From Betaproteobacteria bacterium (GTDB taxonomy: Bacteria > Pseudomonadota > Gammaproteobacteria > Burkholderiales > Casimicrobiaceae), in contig JACPUX010000077.1 of the NCBI GenBank assembly GCA_016192065.1, positions 90,639-154,638 on the forward strand: 64,000 bases of DNA, given 5' to 3'. The notes beneath the pieces were generated by a model, which saw nothing but the letters and a program-made list of their open reading frames with translations, did not search any database and was not told the DNA's origin. The translations under genes were made by a program, and so were the position numbers. This document shows positions 63,374 through 64,000 of the stretch, piece after piece; positions within the stretch are counted from its first letter, which is position 1, and the number at the start of each line of letters is the position of its first letter.

Positions 63374-63743
63374 GCGATGCCTCCGCCGGGCCGGGCCGGC
63401 GCTGTTCCTGGCGCTGCTGGCGGGCGGCTGCGCGGCACCGGTGCCAAGGGTCCCGGCGAACCTGCAATTCGGCCCCACCGAGCTTCCGCCGCAAGGCTTT
63501 CATCAACGCTGCCTGGCGCTCCGGGCGACCGAGCGTCTGAATTACCAATTCACCGCCGACCCGCCGCTGGCTCTCGTGATCGAGTACCGCAGCGGCAACA
63601 TGGCGCTGCAACCGGTGCATTTGCCCCCCAGCGCCGCCGAAGCCGGGCGCTTCCTCCCCGACGCCAGCCGCGACTATTGCCTGCGCTGGGAGAACCCCAG
63701 CAACTTCCCGGCGCTCCTGCGCTACCGGCTGGATCCCCGATGA
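63366..63743 (+). CDS. Small putative lipoprotein
   Basis: A 125-residue protein with a lipoprotein signal, LFLALLAGGCAAP, giving a mature chain from C22. The rest is beta-rich with no recognised domain. Start is GTG at 63366, overlapping the acetyltransferase stop by 8 nt, so the two genes are probably coupled. Confidence 0.65.
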   Translation: MAERCLRRAGPALFLALLAGGCAAPVPRVPANLQFGPTELPPQGFHQRCLALRATERLNYQFTADPPLALVIEYRSGNMALQPVHLPPSAAEAGRFLPDASRDYCLRWENPSNFPALLRYRLDPR

Positions 63744-63744
63744 C

Positions 63745-64000
63745 ATGCGCCCCCGCCGGGCCGTCCCAAGGGGGCGCAAACCAAGCACCGGAGCGGGCGC
63801 AGCCCGCGAACCACACTCACCCCCTCCCCGGGGGAGGGGGCCAGGGGGTGGGGTCCATCCAGCCCGCCGGGCCGTCCCAAGGGGGCGCAAACCAAGCACC
63901 GGAGCGGGCGCAGCCCGCGAATCACACTCACCCCCTCCCCGGGGGAGGGGGCCGGGGGGTGGGGTCCATCCCCCCCGCCGGGCCGCCCCAAGGGGGCGCA
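63745..64000. repeat. Tandem repeat of a 111-bp GC-rich unit, open at window end
   Basis: Copies begin at 63752, 63863 and 63974, with a period of exactly 111 bp; the third is cut by the window end. Each unit holds an inverted repeat GCGCCCCC-N15-GGGGGCGC (clear in copy 1) and a second hairpin CCCCCTCCCC/GGGGAGGGGG. Copies 1 and 2 differ at only a few positions. No coding function is seen. Confidence 0.92.

Noticed and set aside
63745..64000. CRISPR array at the window end
   Set aside because: The 111-bp units are contiguous and almost identical throughout; there are no unique spacers and no cas genes.

Overview
The window reads as a GC-rich betaproteobacterial chromosome. The evidence is the housekeeping order yebC-ruvCAB-ybgC-tolQRA, an aerobic benzoyl-CoA epoxidation (box) gene set, and a PedF-type PQQ alcohol-oxidation cluster. 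A relative of Azoarcus, Thauera or other Rhodocyclales is likely, but this was not tested. No rRNA, tRNA, CRISPR array, integrase or complete insertion sequence was seen.

Region 1 (1-15547) is a benzoate catabolic island with two diverging arms. The left arm (minus) carries a DUF4863 protein, benzoate-CoA ligase, a two-component system, a lone periplasmic binding protein and a Liv-type ABC importer (livK-H-M-G; livG runs off the window start). The right arm (plus) is boxR-boxC-boxB-boxA and a hemerythrin-like gene. The divergent control region holds four 14-bp boxes of the form TGCA-N6-TGCA (one half-site base varied in each). One box covers the -10 of the boxR promoter and another abuts the boxR start codon. 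boxD is not in the window.

Region 2 (15554-44020) is mostly core genome: glnS, xseA, a thiolase, a sulfotransferase, aroC, and a cell-envelope block (DUF3999, DUF2339, a TPR/OGT/GT2 fusion, an LplT-Aas-like transporter-acyltransferase). It continues with an ArsR regulator coupled to a Tat-lipoprotein amidohydrolase, then yebC, ruvC, ruvA, ruvB, ybgC, tolQ, tolR, tolA, an uncharacterised gene, an FKBP and pepN. A fragment resembling the start of a HAD phosphatase sits between ruvC and ruvA. Three DnaA-box-like sites cluster upstream of xseA.

Region 3 (44056-62013) is a periplasmic alcohol-oxidation regulon. It contains a PQQ dehydrogenase with the D-x-D signature of lanthanide-dependent enzymes, cytochrome c-550 (PedF-like), a quinoprotein-associated binding protein, a YVTN beta-propeller, cytochrome b561, an aldehyde dehydrogenase, and an operon of a DUF1097 membrane protein, a NosR-like flavin/iron-sulfur membrane protein and two uncharacterised proteins. 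A TonB-dependent receptor resembling the PQQ receptor PqqU (YncD) closes the region. Two AcoR-type sigma-54 activators belong to it. Five -24/-12 promoters (four TGGCATG-N4-TTGCN, one TGGCACG-N4-CTGCA) precede its transcription units, so the whole set, receptor included, looks like one RpoN regulon. No pqq biosynthesis gene is visible.

Region 4 (62044-64000) has a ferredoxin-NADP reductase and a GNAT acetyltransferase with overlapping divergent start codons, a small lipoprotein, and a 111-bp tandem repeat running off the window end. Diverged copies of the repeat occur between boxB and boxA and inside the acyltransferase coding sequence.
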